A stretch of 59,864 nt of DNA, taken from contig REDT01000194.1 of NCBI GenBank assembly GCA_007693295.1, positions 1-59,864 on the forward strand, read 5' to 3'. This DNA comes from Balneolaceae bacterium. GTDB lineage: Bacteria > Bacteroidota > Rhodothermia > Balneolales > Balneolaceae. Below, one piece after another: positions 43,245-53,500 of the stretch. The translations under genes and the position numbers were made by a program. Numbering within the stretch: the stretch's first letter is position 1; every line of letters begins with the position of its first letter. The notes under the pieces were generated by a model that was not told where the DNA came from, ran no database searches, and was given only the letters and a program-made list of their open reading frames with translations.

Positions 43245-44405
43245 CTAAATCACCCACCTGCCTAATCCTCTCATTGTAAAGATTTTAGCAAGAAGATGAG
43301 AGAGGCCGGTCTTGATCAAAAGAGACACTCCCATCTTATAGAACAGACCGGAGGACTTCTTCCTGCCAAGATGCATATTCAGCTCGGCTCGTTTTGCAAC
43401 CTGCTTCGCAATTTTTCTATGTTCGTTTGAGTATTTCTCTAAACGGTTTTCGGCCTTCTCTCCGGATGAAACCAAATCGGTTAATGCCTGCGCACAATGG
43501 TAAGCACCTATCCAGCCCAGGTTCATTCCTTGTCCGCCGATAGGACTCACGACATGGGCAGCATCGCCGGCCAGTAGTACCCTGCCGGAGTAGAGCCTGG
43601 AAGCCAGCAGATGCTGTACGCCAAAACTGCTCATCATATAGTTTTCGCATCGATCCAGGCTGTGACCCAGACGGTGTGAGATTAATTCAACCAACACTTC
43701 TTTTTCCGGAGTTTCAATCGGGTCATCGGTTTTTGCAACCCATCGCCGATGGCCATTTGGCAGGGGAAAGCACTCAATCAAACCCTCTTCATGCAGATAA
43801 ACGGCAGCATCAGTGCCAAAAGAGGTGTTGTCGCTGAAATCACCCATGATGTAGGTATCGGGATAGGGGCCGCCTTCAAACGGGATTTGAATGGCACCCC
43901 TGATAAAACTGTTTTTCCCATCACAACCAACCACATATTTTGAAACGATCCGGTGTTCCTCATTTTGATGGTGATATGTAAGCTCAACACGGTCATTCTT
44001 TTCGATAAGCGATGTCACTTCAGCCTCGCGCAGGAGTGAATCAGGGTCTAATGCGTGTATCCACTTCTCCAGAATCTGTTCTGTTGTCCACTGGGGTATG
44101 GAAAGGATAAACCGGTAGGGCGGCGGGCATCGGTCAAAGGTTATTTCACCCACCTTTTCCCGGTTCCAGAAAGCAATACCGTTCTCAATTTTGAGCCCGT
44201 TTTCAAGAAAAGGATCAACTATGCCGGCCTCATCGAAAAGCTCCAGTGAAACCGGATGAATACCGAGTGATTTGGAGTGGAGATCAATCGATGATTTCTT
44301 TTCCAGAACCCTGCAGTTTATACCTCTCTGTAAAAGGATCCCCGCCAGGTATAAACCCACAGGCCCTCCTCCCACAATTGTGATGTCGGTTTGAGATTCA
44401 ATCAT
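43245..44405 (-). CDS. FAD-dependent aromatic-ring monooxygenase
   Basis: A 386-residue flavoprotein of the UbiH/PheA class. The FAD motif 'GGGPVGLYLAGILLQRGINC' lies near the start (about 11-30), and 'LLAGDAAHVVSPIGGQGMNL' (about 275-294) binds the second half of FAD. Such enzymes hydroxylate phenols. Its start overlaps the methyltransferase stop by four bases, so it is the third gene of the polyketide cassette. By analogy with SrsC it may oxidise a methylated alkylresorcinol to a quinone. The substrate is inferred. Confidence 0.88.
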   Translation of the reverse strand: MIESQTDITIVGGGPVGLYLAGILLQRGINCRVLEKKSSIDLHSKSLGIHPVSLELFDEAGIVDPFLENGLKIENGIAFWNREKVGEITFDRCPPPYRFILSIPQWTTEQILEKWIHALDPDSLLREAEVTSLIEKNDRVELTYHHQNEEHRIVSKYVVGCDGKNSFIRGAIQIPFEGGPYPDTYIMGDFSDNTSFGTDAAVYLHEEGLIECFPLPNGHRRWVAKTDDPIETPEKEVLVELISHRLGHSLDRCENYMMSSFGVQHLLASRLYSGRVLLAGDAAHVVSPIGGQGMNLGWIGAYHCAQALTDLVSSGEKAENRLEKYSNEHRKIAKQVAKRAELNMHLGRKKSSGLFYKMGVSLLIKTGLSHLLAKIFTMRGLGRWVI

Positions 44406-45106
44406 CTGTCACGATTTTCATAGATAGCCAATAACCTGAAAGGAAACATGCGTTTCACACTCCAGTTTTGGGGCAATTGCTGGGCCAATTCAGGCTTTCG
44501 GTAACTTCTTCGGATGGAGATTTTTCCGTCTTTAACAATATAGCTGTTTCTGAAGATGAGCGGCGCAATCATAGAGAAAGAGATATAGCCCAGATCGCTT
44601 CGCTCGATGTCGCTGAAGATAACGAGTTCCCGGGTTAGTTTTTCAGCATCACTGCAAACTGACCGGAGCTGGGGACCGGTTAAGTGGTGCACAAGGTGGT
44701 TGGATATCACGATATCAAACTTTCGGCTCTCCTCTACAAGCGTATGCGAAAATACAGCACGAAATGTAACCGAATCGGGCCAGTCGCGTGATGAGAGATA
44801 CTCCATGGAACGTGAATCAGGATCTATTCCGGTAAATTGAACTTCATATCCATCCATCTCGCAATGTTTATGGAGCAGTCTGATGATGTCGCCTCCTCCA
44901 CACCCAATATCCAGTATGGAAGATCTGCCCTGTTTCTTGGCTAGAATGGGTTTGATATGATTTTTGTAGATGGAGCTCCAGCCGGATAGCAGCCGGTTTA
45001 TGGTGGTAAACTGGCGATAGGTATTTTGCAGCAGTTCCGCATCACAATCGGGCCTGTCCATCCACTCTGTAAGATTATCGTTACGCTGCGAGAGGATCAA
45101 AGGCAT
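44402..45106 (-). CDS. SAM-dependent methyltransferase of the polyketide cassette
   Basis: A 234-residue class I methyltransferase. Motif I is 'SSILDIGCGGGDIIRLL' (about 79-95), with 'IVISNHLVHHLTGPQLRSVC' later. It sits 40 bases downstream of the type III polyketide synthase and overlaps the FAD monooxygenase gene. In comparable clusters (SrsB-like) this enzyme methylates the phenolic product; here that is an inference from the neighbours. The enzyme could equally methylate a carbon or an oxygen. Confidence 0.82.
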   Translation of the reverse strand: MPLILSQRNDNLTEWMDRPDCDAELLQNTYRQFTTINRLLSGWSSIYKNHIKPILAKKQGRSSILDIGCGGGDIIRLLHKHCEMDGYEVQFTGIDPDSRSMEYLSSRDWPDSVTFRAVFSHTLVEESRKFDIVISNHLVHHLTGPQLRSVCSDAEKLTRELVIFSDIERSDLGYISFSMIAPLIFRNSYIVKDGKISIRRSYRKPELAQQLPQNWSVKRMFPFRLLAIYENRDR

Positions 45107-45146
45107 CAGTCAGGTTGGTTGAAAGGAGTTGGGTGAAAGTATTGAG

Positions 45147-46235
45147 TTACAGCCGGGTCAGTAGTGCTGACTCAAGCGTCAGGCCCGGGCCAAATGCCAT
45201 TGCCAGTGTGCGATTTTCTGCCTGATCGCATTTCGTATTCAGAAGCTCTTTCAAAACAAAAAGAACTGTGGCACTGCTCATGTTGCCGTAATCTGAAAGA
45301 ACCTTTCTGGAAGCTTCCAGCGTAGTTTCAGGAAGTGAAAGCGTGCTGATTACCTTGTCTAAAATGGCGCGTCCGCCGGGATGAACACCCCAGAGATCGA
45401 TCTCATCAACCGAGAGATTGAACTTTTTTAAAACCGGGTTCAGAAAGTCTTCAAGGCCTTCGCTTAAAAGCTGCGGAATATACGTCGACAATACCATATT
45501 AAAACCATTGTCGCCGATCGACCATGCCATATCTTCTTCACCTTTTTCGGTAATGGAGGAGGCAAACCCATCGATTTGATAGGAGGTTTGATCGGGTACC
45601 CGGTTACTCACGATGGCACCGGCGCCACCGTCCGAAAATACGGATGAGGATAACAGATCGTCCATCTTGGAATTGGCCTGAAAGTGGAGCGTGCAAAGTT
45701 CCACAGAAACAACCATCACGTTGGCATCCGGATTGGATCTGCAAATTTGATTTGCCAGTTTAAGCGCAGGTATAGCCGCATAGCAACCCATGAAACCGAG
45801 ATGGTATCGTTCAGTAGCCGGACTCATTTTCAGTGATTTTATGATATCATAATCAGGTCCCGGCGCATAAAACCCGGTACATGAAACTGTAATTATATGC
45901 GTGATTTCAGAGGGTTGAAACGTGGATTCTGATATCAGTTTTTCTGCAATTTCGACAAAGAGTTTTCGGCCTTCCCGGATATAAATTTCATTTCGGTTTT
46001 TGGTGCCGGGCGTTGCACCATGACCATTAAAAAATAGTGAGTGATCACCTGTTTTTCGAAAATCATCTACCACCGAGTGGCGGGTGTTAATTCCGGATCG
46101 AGCATAGAGGTGATGAATAATCCGCCTGTCCTGATCACTGCCCGGCACAATTTCTTTCATCCGGTCGCGCAGCTCGTCTTGAGTGTACGCATAGGGTGGA
46201 ACAGCTGTTGCAATGTGATGGATGAAAGAAGGCAT
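45147..46235 (-). CDS. Type III polyketide synthase
   Basis: A 362-residue chalcone/stilbene-synthase-like enzyme, the usual length if the ATG at 46235 ('MPSFIHHIATAVPPYAYTQD') is used. The ORF track begins 31 codons earlier. The Cys-His-Asn triad is visible: Cys in 'ITVSCTGFYAPGPDYDIIK', His in 'DLWGVHPGGRAILDKVI' and Asn in 'YGNMSSATVLFVLKELL'. It extends acyl-CoA starters with malonyl-CoA. The following methyltransferase and FAD monooxygenase suggest an alkylresorcinol, alkylpyrone or derived quinone. The product is not decided by sequence. Confidence 0.92.
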   Translation of the reverse strand: MPSFIHHIATAVPPYAYTQDELRDRMKEIVPGSDQDRRIIHHLYARSGINTRHSVVDDFRKTGDHSLFFNGHGATPGTKNRNEIYIREGRKLFVEIAEKLISESTFQPSEITHIITVSCTGFYAPGPDYDIIKSLKMSPATERYHLGFMGCYAAIPALKLANQICRSNPDANVMVVSVELCTLHFQANSKMDDLLSSSVFSDGGAGAIVSNRVPDQTSYQIDGFASSITEKGEEDMAWSIGDNGFNMVLSTYIPQLLSEGLEDFLNPVLKKFNLSVDEIDLWGVHPGGRAILDKVISTLSLPETTLEASRKVLSDYGNMSSATVLFVLKELLNTKCDQAENRTLAMAFGPGLTLESALLTRL

Positions 46236-46610
46236 AGTGAGATGAATTAAGACCGTGGTGTTTAATCTATCAATAATATTATTCAAAGTATCGTTCGATA
46301 ACCGGTAGAAGTGTCGATTTCCCATCAACTTGGCGGAAGTGACTTCTCAATAAATTTCGGCAGGGTTTCTTTCCCGATTAATTTCATATAGCTGTGTAAT
46401 TAACGTAATAAATTTTTTCCTGTTGAATAGAAATTATTTACGCCTGTATTTGTGAAACCTGTAGCTTCACAAAAGCTGAAAAGAAAACGTTCACGGCATA
46501 ATTTTCATAGCAGAGTGCCATATTTTTCCATGGTACTCCAATAGATTCCATTGGCGTTCAATTTATTTTTTGATAAATTTTAGTAGAGAGAAAATAAATC
46601 ATGTTATGTC
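46236..46610. other. Intergenic region between the polyketide cassette and the unknown exported gene
   Basis: No gene is seen. It is AT-rich and contains the divergent promoters. A CCAAT-agattcc-ATTGG-type hairpin lies near 46540-46556. The ORF track extension of the synthase covers the first 93 bases and is not expected to be translated. Confidence 0.45.
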
Positions 46611-47312
46611 ATGATACGGTGTAACACTACCATAATTACACTTTGTGTAGCTTTCCTTATTACTTCCCTGATACCGCAAATCATGGAAGCACAGTCTTTT
46701 TCGCGTATTGGAATTGTGGGTAAGGCGGATACCCTTAATCGGGAGAAAGATCCGTATAAAGGAATCATTCTGCAGCCTGTTCTTGAAGAGTATCTCTATT
46801 ATGATCCATATCACGATATTTATACCCTTCAGAACGGTCTCTTTTTGGGTCCTTCACATGGGGGGATAGAAACGACAATTCGTCATTCCGGCAGCGACCT
46901 GTTTGCCAGCTTGTTTTTTGGTGCTTTGAGCGCAAGCAGGTCGGGTTCACCGGTGCAAGAGACATTTACAATTGGCGGACTCTCTTTTGGAAGTGAGTAT
47001 CTGTTGTCCGGTAATCGCATGGTTGTTGATCAAAGGGGACCTGAATTCTACATGAGGCTGAGCCCGGGTATTGGCATAGCCGGAAGAGGGGTGTTTACAG
47101 ATTATGAACCTGATTTTTACCTGGGTGTTTTCACTACTGCAATACTGGGGGCAAATCTGCGAATTTCTGATCGCACATCCTTTTTTATGCATGGAGGGGG
47201 GAGGGTGATCTGGTTTCCGGGCCTTGATGAAATCGGTTTTATGGGCGTGCCGGTCATCTCGGTCGGAATTCAATTTACGACATCTCCTCAGCTACCGATG
47301 GTCAGGTATTAA
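46611..47312 (+). CDS. Exported protein of unknown function
   Basis: A 233-residue protein with a signal peptide ending near 'IMEAQS' (about residue 28). It has repeated beta-type segments ('GSDLFASLFFGALSASRSGS', 'EFYMRLSPGIGIAGRGVF', 'FFMHGGGRVIWFPGL') and ends 'VISVGIQFTTSPQLPMVRY'. The pattern suggests a small outer membrane barrel, but I do not recognise a family. It is divergent from the polyketide cassette. The dispersed repeat follows 70 bases behind. Confidence 0.6.
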   Translation: MIRCNTTIITLCVAFLITSLIPQIMEAQSFSRIGIVGKADTLNREKDPYKGIILQPVLEEYLYYDPYHDIYTLQNGLFLGPSHGGIETTIRHSGSDLFASLFFGALSASRSGSPVQETFTIGGLSFGSEYLLSGNRMVVDQRGPEFYMRLSPGIGIAGRGVFTDYEPDFYLGVFTTAILGANLRISDRTSFFMHGGGRVIWFPGLDEIGFMGVPVISVGIQFTTSPQLPMVRY

Positions 47313-47744
47313 CGAGCGGTAAATGCATATCATGCTCCCATCGCCCTGAAATGTAATCCAACCGCTGCCACTTATTCCCATACACCATCAGGTCTTTCCC
47401 GCTGCCCCTCGGTTCAATCACAGCGCTGATCAAAATCTCGCCTCGGGGCTCTTTGGCTTCGCCACCGTACCCCGAGTTTCAACTCGGGGCTAATCACGTT
47501 CGACACCTTCGGTGTTGGTTTCCGGGTAGTTTTTGAGTGTGAGCAATACACAAAAAACATTGCCAAATCCAAGCGCTGAAGGCGCGCAATCACACAGCCC
47601 CGGGCACCGCCCGGGGTACGGTGGCCCACCCACCCAAAACCTCCGCATCGATCTAGGCAAAACCACGAAGTACAATTGGAGGTTGGTTCGCGGGGTTACG
47701 CACCGATAAATAACGGAATCGATTAGCTTCGCACTTTTAACTTC
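47313..47744. other. Intergenic region dominated by a dispersed repeat
   Basis: It holds the second copy of the 320-bp repeat (47383-47703) and short flanks. The two ORFs in the track (47414 and 47490) lie in the repeat and show no protein features. Confidence 0.7.
47383..47703 (-). repeat. About 320-bp dispersed repeat, copy 2
   Basis: It is reverse-oriented relative to 24644-24963 and matches it along the full length with scattered differences. The blocks CCCCGGGCGGTGCCCGGGG and CCCCGAGTTgaaACTCGGGG are palindromic. The copy lies between an exported protein gene and the MATE gene. Confidence 0.85.
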
Positions 47745-49103
47745 TCACGCTCCCATTGCCCTTGTTTTCTTGTGGAAACGGATATTGTGCAGAATTCCCG
47801 CAACGGTTAAACCGGCAATTAATCCCACCCAAAGTCCCGGAGCTCCATAATCAGCGATGAACCCGAGATAGTAGGCTACGGGAATACCGATTAGCCAATA
47901 AGCAAGAAGATTTACATACATAGGCACTTTGGTATCTTTCAGCCCGCGGAGAGCGCCGAAACCGCTCACCTGCAGCCCATCTGAAAGCTGGAAGATAGCA
48001 GCCATCAACAGCAGCTGTACAGCAACTTCAATTACCTCCTGGTCGGTGGTATAGATGGAGGCAATCATTTCCGGAAAAAGATAGATAAAGAGTGCTGTAC
48101 ACGCCATGATACAGGAGGCCACACCCACACCCACAAATCCGCGGAACCGGGCTTCAGAAGGACGCTTTCTTCCAACGGACTGACCAACCCGGGCTGAAAT
48201 GGCCACAGACAGCCCGAATGGGATCATAAACGCCATGGATGCAAAGTTAATGGCCACCTGATGGCCCGCTATGGCTAAAGTGCTGATGGTACTTACCAAT
48301 AAGCTGACTACAGCAAACATGGATACCTCCATCGTTGAACTGACTCCTATAGGCCCTCCTATTCGAAGCAGTTCTCCCAGGTATTTTTTCTCAGGCCATC
48401 GAAACTTCCCGAAGATATCGAACCGCTTGTAGGCTTCAAATCCCATGGTAAACCAGAGCATCGCAATAAACATCACGGTAAATACTATTGCAGAGGCATA
48501 GCCTGTACCGATGGCTCCAAGCTGGGGGAATCCGAGCTTGCCAAACATTAATACGTAATTGGCCGGAATATTGACCAACAGGCCAATGCCTGCAATAAAC
48601 ATGGCCGGCCGGGTTACACTGAGGCCTTCATTAAAATATCGTAAAGCCCCGAATGCATATGCCGGAAAAATACCCCAGGAGATAGCTTTGAGATAACCGT
48701 TGGCAATCGGTACAATCTCTTCGGTAACGCCAATGAGCGGGAAGGCAAAATCGAGATTTCGCAGCAGGATAAAGCTGGGAACTGCCAGGATTTGACTCAG
48801 CCAGAGGACCTGCCGCGCATTTTTACCGATCTGCGTAAATTTGCGGCCACCCACATTTTGAGCCACGATTGGGGTTACGGCCATCATGCAGCCAAGGCAG
48901 AGTACCACAAAGGGAAGAAGTATGCTCGATCCTACCGCAACAGCTGCAAGATCTTCAGGTGAAAGACGGCCGGCCATCACCGTGTCAACAAAACTCATGC
49001 TCATTTGGAGCAGTTGAGCGATAATAACGGGTATACCGATTTTGAGCAGGCTCGAAACCTCCTGTTTAATACTGTTATTATATGTGGGTTGTGTGGGTTC
49101 CAT
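47745..49103 (-). CDS. MATE-family efflux transporter
   Basis: A 452-residue, 12-helix transporter. The first half starts with 'IGIPVIIAQLLQMSMSFVDTVMAGRLSPEDLAAVAVG' type residues. The half repeats again near 'IGGPIGVSSTMEVSMFAVVS' (about 230-250), and 'AISARVGQSVGRKRPSEA' is typical of MATE helix 7-8. It exports cationic drugs or metabolites using Na+ or H+. The neighbourhood does not reveal the substrate; it could export the polyketide product, but no evidence links them. The gene stands alone. Confidence 0.92.
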   Translation of the reverse strand: MEPTQPTYNNSIKQEVSSLLKIGIPVIIAQLLQMSMSFVDTVMAGRLSPEDLAAVAVGSSILLPFVVLCLGCMMAVTPIVAQNVGGRKFTQIGKNARQVLWLSQILAVPSFILLRNLDFAFPLIGVTEEIVPIANGYLKAISWGIFPAYAFGALRYFNEGLSVTRPAMFIAGIGLLVNIPANYVLMFGKLGFPQLGAIGTGYASAIVFTVMFIAMLWFTMGFEAYKRFDIFGKFRWPEKKYLGELLRIGGPIGVSSTMEVSMFAVVSLLVSTISTLAIAGHQVAINFASMAFMIPFGLSVAISARVGQSVGRKRPSEARFRGFVGVGVASCIMACTALFIYLFPEMIASIYTTDQEVIEVAVQLLLMAAIFQLSDGLQVSGFGALRGLKDTKVPMYVNLLAYWLIGIPVAYYLGFIADYGAPGLWVGLIAGLTVAGILHNIRFHKKTRAMGA

Positions 49104-49538
49104 CAGAAATTGTGAAGGGCAGATGGTACGAAGATTTAGGCTGACTTGTTACCGGAAATATCTGTGTAAGGCAGGTTGAGTTAAATCTGCCGGGCAGCTA
49201 GTTGCGATCCGATTTTTCAGTTATATATTTTAGAGGCAACAATTCGGAAAATCCACTCAACTTTTAGTACATTTTAACCTGACTTCAAGATATAATCATA
49301 GAGCTTGGCAATGAAAAAGTCCCCTCCTTTCCAAGGAGGGGATTTAGGGGAGGTTGAATCAGGCTAATGAGCTAACTTCTAAACTTAAAGCCTTGTTCTA
49401 AAAGCAGTAACCACCCCCGACCCCTCCTTACAAAGGAGTGGAAGCTCTTTTCTCAAATTTTTAATTCGAACTCATGTTTTTAAAAATTAGATTTAAAAAG
49501 AGATACAAGCAGATTAAAAGCTAAACAAAGGAGAACGT
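49104..49538. other. Intergenic region with a paired hairpin repeat
   Basis: No gene is seen in 435 bases. The hairpin repeat pair lies at 49321-49443. The remainder is AT-rich, and includes the leader of the patatin gene with a purine-rich 'aaaggagaacgt' just before its start. Confidence 0.6.
49321..49443. repeat. CCCCTCCTT hairpin family, inverted pair
   Basis: CCCCTCCTT-TCC-AAGGAGGGG followed by GATTTAGGGGAGGTT, and about 60 bases later TAACCACCCCCGACCCCTCCTT-ACA-AAGGAGTGG. The two halves are in opposite orientation and can pair with each other. The unit also occurs at 42778-42811. Confidence 0.8.
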
Positions 49539-50435
49539 ATGGCCAAGCGTGTATTGATAATGAGCGGTGGTGGTGCAAAGGGAGCCTTTCAGGCCGGAGT
49601 TATTGAGCAGCTAAGCAAAAACGGATGGAAACCAGACGCAGTTGCCGGGATAAGCGTAGGGGCTCTGAATGGTATAATGGTGGCAACGGGTAAATCGGAT
49701 GAATTGGGTTCTGTTTGGAGTGATCTTCGCGAAGAGGAGATTCTAAAAAGGCGCCGGTTTGACCGGAAAGTGAGTAATTTTATACTGCACAAAATCGGTA
49801 TCAGAAAACCTCCACTGGGTTTTTTTGATAATTCGCCGCTCAGAGAAAAACTGCGAAAGTCTGTGGGAAACCGGTTTATAACAGATTTTTATTGTGGCAC
49901 CGTAAACATTTCAACAGGTGCTTACCGGGAGCACAAAGGCCTTCGTGGAATGGTGCCATGGAATATGCTTGAACAAGTGCTTGCCAGTACAGCCATCCCG
50001 GTGGTTTTTGATCCGGTTGAGTTGAATGGCGACCTGCATGTGGATGGTGGCATTCGCCATGTGAACCCGATTGGCCAGGTCTTAAAAGATCACAGCCCGG
50101 ACGAAGTAGTCTTGGTGATAACCCGAAAGTTCAGGGAATTTGGTGAACCCCGAACGGTGAAAGACATAGTGGATATTTCCGTTCAGACTCTCAATATCAT
50201 TCTTGAGGAGATCTTTATGAAAGATTTGCGGGAATTTACCCGGATTAACCGGCTCGTAAAGCAGGCTGATGAGCAGGGGGCTGTATTGAAGAAAAGCAAC
50301 GGAAAGCCTTATAAAGTATACAAAGCCACTCTCTATCAACCCAATGAATCTCTCGGAAGCAGCCTCAACTTCTCAGCAGAACAGGCCAGAAAAAACATCA
50401 AAATTGGCCTTGAGGCTGAGGGCGTTGAGCTTTGA
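49539..50435 (+). CDS. Patatin-like phospholipase
   Basis: A 298-residue patatin-family lipid acyl hydrolase. The oxyanion loop 'SGGGAKGAFQAGVIEQL' (about 9-25), the nucleophile motif 'GISVGALNGIMVA' (GXSXG, about 39-51) and the DGG motif 'HVDGGIRHVNPIG' form the Ser-Asp dyad. No signal peptide is seen, so it is cytoplasmic or membrane-associated. It has 'AAAGGAG' 6 bases before the start, a strong Shine-Dalgarno for this window. The substrate is unknown. The neighbouring sensor kinase is convergent. Confidence 0.9.
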   Translation: MAKRVLIMSGGGAKGAFQAGVIEQLSKNGWKPDAVAGISVGALNGIMVATGKSDELGSVWSDLREEEILKRRRFDRKVSNFILHKIGIRKPPLGFFDNSPLREKLRKSVGNRFITDFYCGTVNISTGAYREHKGLRGMVPWNMLEQVLASTAIPVVFDPVELNGDLHVDGGIRHVNPIGQVLKDHSPDEVVLVITRKFREFGEPRTVKDIVDISVQTLNIILEEIFMKDLREFTRINRLVKQADEQGAVLKKSNGKPYKVYKATLYQPNESLGSSLNFSAEQARKNIKIGLEAEGVEL

Positions 50436-50550
50436 TGCCGCCAGTGTTTTCCTAGCCCTGATTTCTTGGGGCGCATTGAGGAAGAAGGTTGAAGGTTGAA
50501 ACGTTAAACGCTGAACGTGTAACCTTTAACGTAACACCGTGCACCGTGTA

Positions 50551-50584
50551 CTCCCGATGGGTCGGGATGTCGCTATCGCGCCAC
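50551..50584. repeat. Short copy of the GCGATAGCGACATCCCGACC repeat
   Basis: 34 bases identical to the reverse complement of part of the 41-base block at 13563-13603 and 33213-33253. It contains the TCCCGA-TGGG-TCGGGA hairpin. It ends one base short of the stop codon of the sensor kinase gene. Confidence 0.85.
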
Positions 50585-53500
50585 CTACGTCTTCACCGGA
50601 ATTGTGATATAGAAGGTAGTACCCTTGCCCTCTTCCGACTCGAAGCGAATATCTGCATGGTGTGCCTCCATGATCTTCTTGGTAATGGCCAGACCGAGAC
50701 CGGTACCGCTCGATTTGGTTGAAAAGTTGGGCACAAAAATCTTACTTCTGTCTGCTATGTCTATTCCGCTTCCGTTATCGCGGATACTGATCAACACATC
50801 ACTCTTCTGTCGCTTTACGGTTATTCCGATGTTGGCATGTCCGTTCTCATGGGCCTCTATACCGTTTTTAACCAGGTTGATGAGAGCTCTTCTAAGCTCA
50901 TCTTCCGATGCCATGACGATAATCTCCTCGGTTGGCTGTGAAAGGGTAACCGTAACGGCTTCATCATTGTTGTATAGATTTACTACAGAATCGATCAGCT
51001 TGTTTAGGTTTAACGGCTCCAGCGCCTCCTGGACAGGTTTGGCAAATTTGGAAAAATCGGAAGCAATTTTATTCAGAGAATCGATCTGCTCAATCACATT
51101 CGCTGCCGTCCGTTCAATAACAGGCTTCAGTTTCATCACATCGTCGGGATTGGCTTCGAGCTGGCGCTGCAGGTGCTGCAGGTTCAGCTTCATGGGAGTG
51201 AGCGGATTCTTGATCTCATGGGCTACCTGCTGTGCCATCTCCTTCCATGCGGCTTCCCGCTCTGCAAGCAAAAGTTCTTTTTGAGCTTCATCGAGGCGTT
51301 CAACCATTTGGTTATATGCATGGGCCAGCGTTCCAATCTCATCCTTGCTGGTAACAGCAACCTGTGTTTTCATATCTCCCCTTGAAATTTTATTCAACCC
51401 CGATTGAATGACCTGTAGTGGTTTGGTGAGCTGATTGGAGAGGAAAACCGTTCCGATAATGAACAGGCCAAAAATGACAAGATAAACCCCAAAAAGATAG
51501 CTGATGGTCTCTAAAAGCTGTTCCTTGTAAACGGGTGATTGAACGAATGTAGGAATAGCAATGGCTCCAACCGGCCTGTTCTCTTCATTGAGCAGTGCCC
51601 GGTACCCGATGAGCAGTGTTTCGCTGCCAATTTGTGCAGTAGTCATGTAGTGCCTGCGCTCACGATTGTAAAGGAAATCATAAGCGGGGTAGGGCATCGA
51701 CCTGGGCATGAGATGCTGCTGAAAAATCTGAGGGGTTGTAGAGTCGATTACATTTGCCCGGCCATAAAGGATGGCATCTACATTAAGCGGTGTTGCAAAT
51801 TCATTTAAACGCGAAGAGCTGCTCTGTACCTGCTGGAAGTTAATTTCACCCCGAAGAGATTCACTTAGGCTATTTAATGTTGTGATCAGTTCACGCTCTA
51901 CATTTTTTTCATTCTGGTTTCCCACGGCATACTGGGTGGCGAAAATCAATACGGTAAGAAAAAGTATGGTAGCCAGGGTAAGGCCATCTAAAAGGCGGTG
52001 TTTGAACTTACGGCTCTGACCAAACAGCCCGAGGCTTTTTAATCCGCCCAGGGCCAAAAGAGAGAACACGATCAACCCGAAAAAAACCAGCACGATTTGC
52101 AGCCTGAAGTAGGAGAATAAATGATGGTTAAAGCCATAGACGGCGGTGCTGGCCTTAAATATTTTTTGATCATCTCCTTTAAGAAGCACCTCCCTGAATG
52201 AACCTTGGGCTGTAATATTTGTGATAAACGCTATGGAATCACTCCTGGCAATTTCAGCTTCACGAACCGGCAGGCGGTTGTATTCGGGCTGATTGTTGTA
52301 GATTCCCTGCATGGCGCTGCGGGTAACCCGGTTATCGGTAAACTCGGCTATGTAATAACTCTGTTTCCAGTCGTCGCTGGTAGCAGCGGCCAGTACGGCC
52401 CGCATCGGTTTGTTGTAATCGGGCCGTTCCTGGTATGCGGCTCCAAAGATCCAGGCGATGATTTCATTCACTTCAGCCTCGTCATAAATTGGAATCCATC
52501 CGCGGTTAAACGAGATGAAATTCTCACCAAGATTAACAGGCCTTTCATAAATGATTGGCCGGTTAGTCATTCTGCGGATTTGCTGCTCCCGGTGTGAAGT
52601 CGACATCAAGGCAATATCCACAAGCGATCTCCAGCCGGGAGTGTCGAGATTGGTCGAGAAGTCGCTAATCATTTCACCCTGTGTATCAAGCAGCTGTATC
52701 TCAAAGGAGTGGTTTCTCCAGTCCGGCCGAATACTTGAGCGAATAGCACGCTGAAATTGAGCCTGAGCAGTCAACGTTCGATTCTGAATGTCTTCTTCAG
52801 ACAGATAAAGCAGGTTTCGCTCAAGGTCACTAAGCAGTGTTGTTAAGATCTCCCGGGTATCTGTAATCTCTTCACTGGCAAAAGTGCTGGCCCGTTCAAG
52901 CAACTCCCTGTCCATCCGTTCGTTGGAGGAGTTCCAGATAACAACATAGATCACTGAGGAGGCAAAAAATACACCTATCATCAACTTTCTGAAACCGGAC
53001 ATTTCACGAAAATAGTAGGTGTATTTGTGTATGGCATGAACAAGCCACAGAAAAATTAGAAACTGGCCCGCAGCAAGCAGAAATACCCAGCTAAACATTG
53101 ACTGAAGAGCCAGGAACAGGTCTGTCAGATAGTAAAAAAGTATGAAACTGAATGTAGCGGTTACAGCAATTACCGTAGATTTATCCTGTTCTCTTTGATA
53201 GAGGTAGTGGGTTGAAGTAAGAATAATTCCGCTTATGGCGATAAAGAAAAGGGCAGATGATACATAGAAAATGAAGGATTTGGGATCAGGTACAAGCTCC
53301 AGGTCTAAGAGCGGTATTCTGCTTTCAACCAACAGGTTTTGGGTTGCTAAAATAAAAAAGAGGATCAAAAACGCCGACACCGCACCCAGCAGAATCGAGA
53401 TCGTCAGCATTTTGAAATGATTTTGACCTTTGGCATCCGGATCATGCATATTACGGGCGTAGTAAACAATAATAAAGGCCAGGAAGAACAAGAGAGAGTT

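Noticed and set aside
47414-47675. Two short ORFs on the minus strand
   Set aside because: They translate the 320-bp dispersed repeat; the same frame is not kept open in the other copy.
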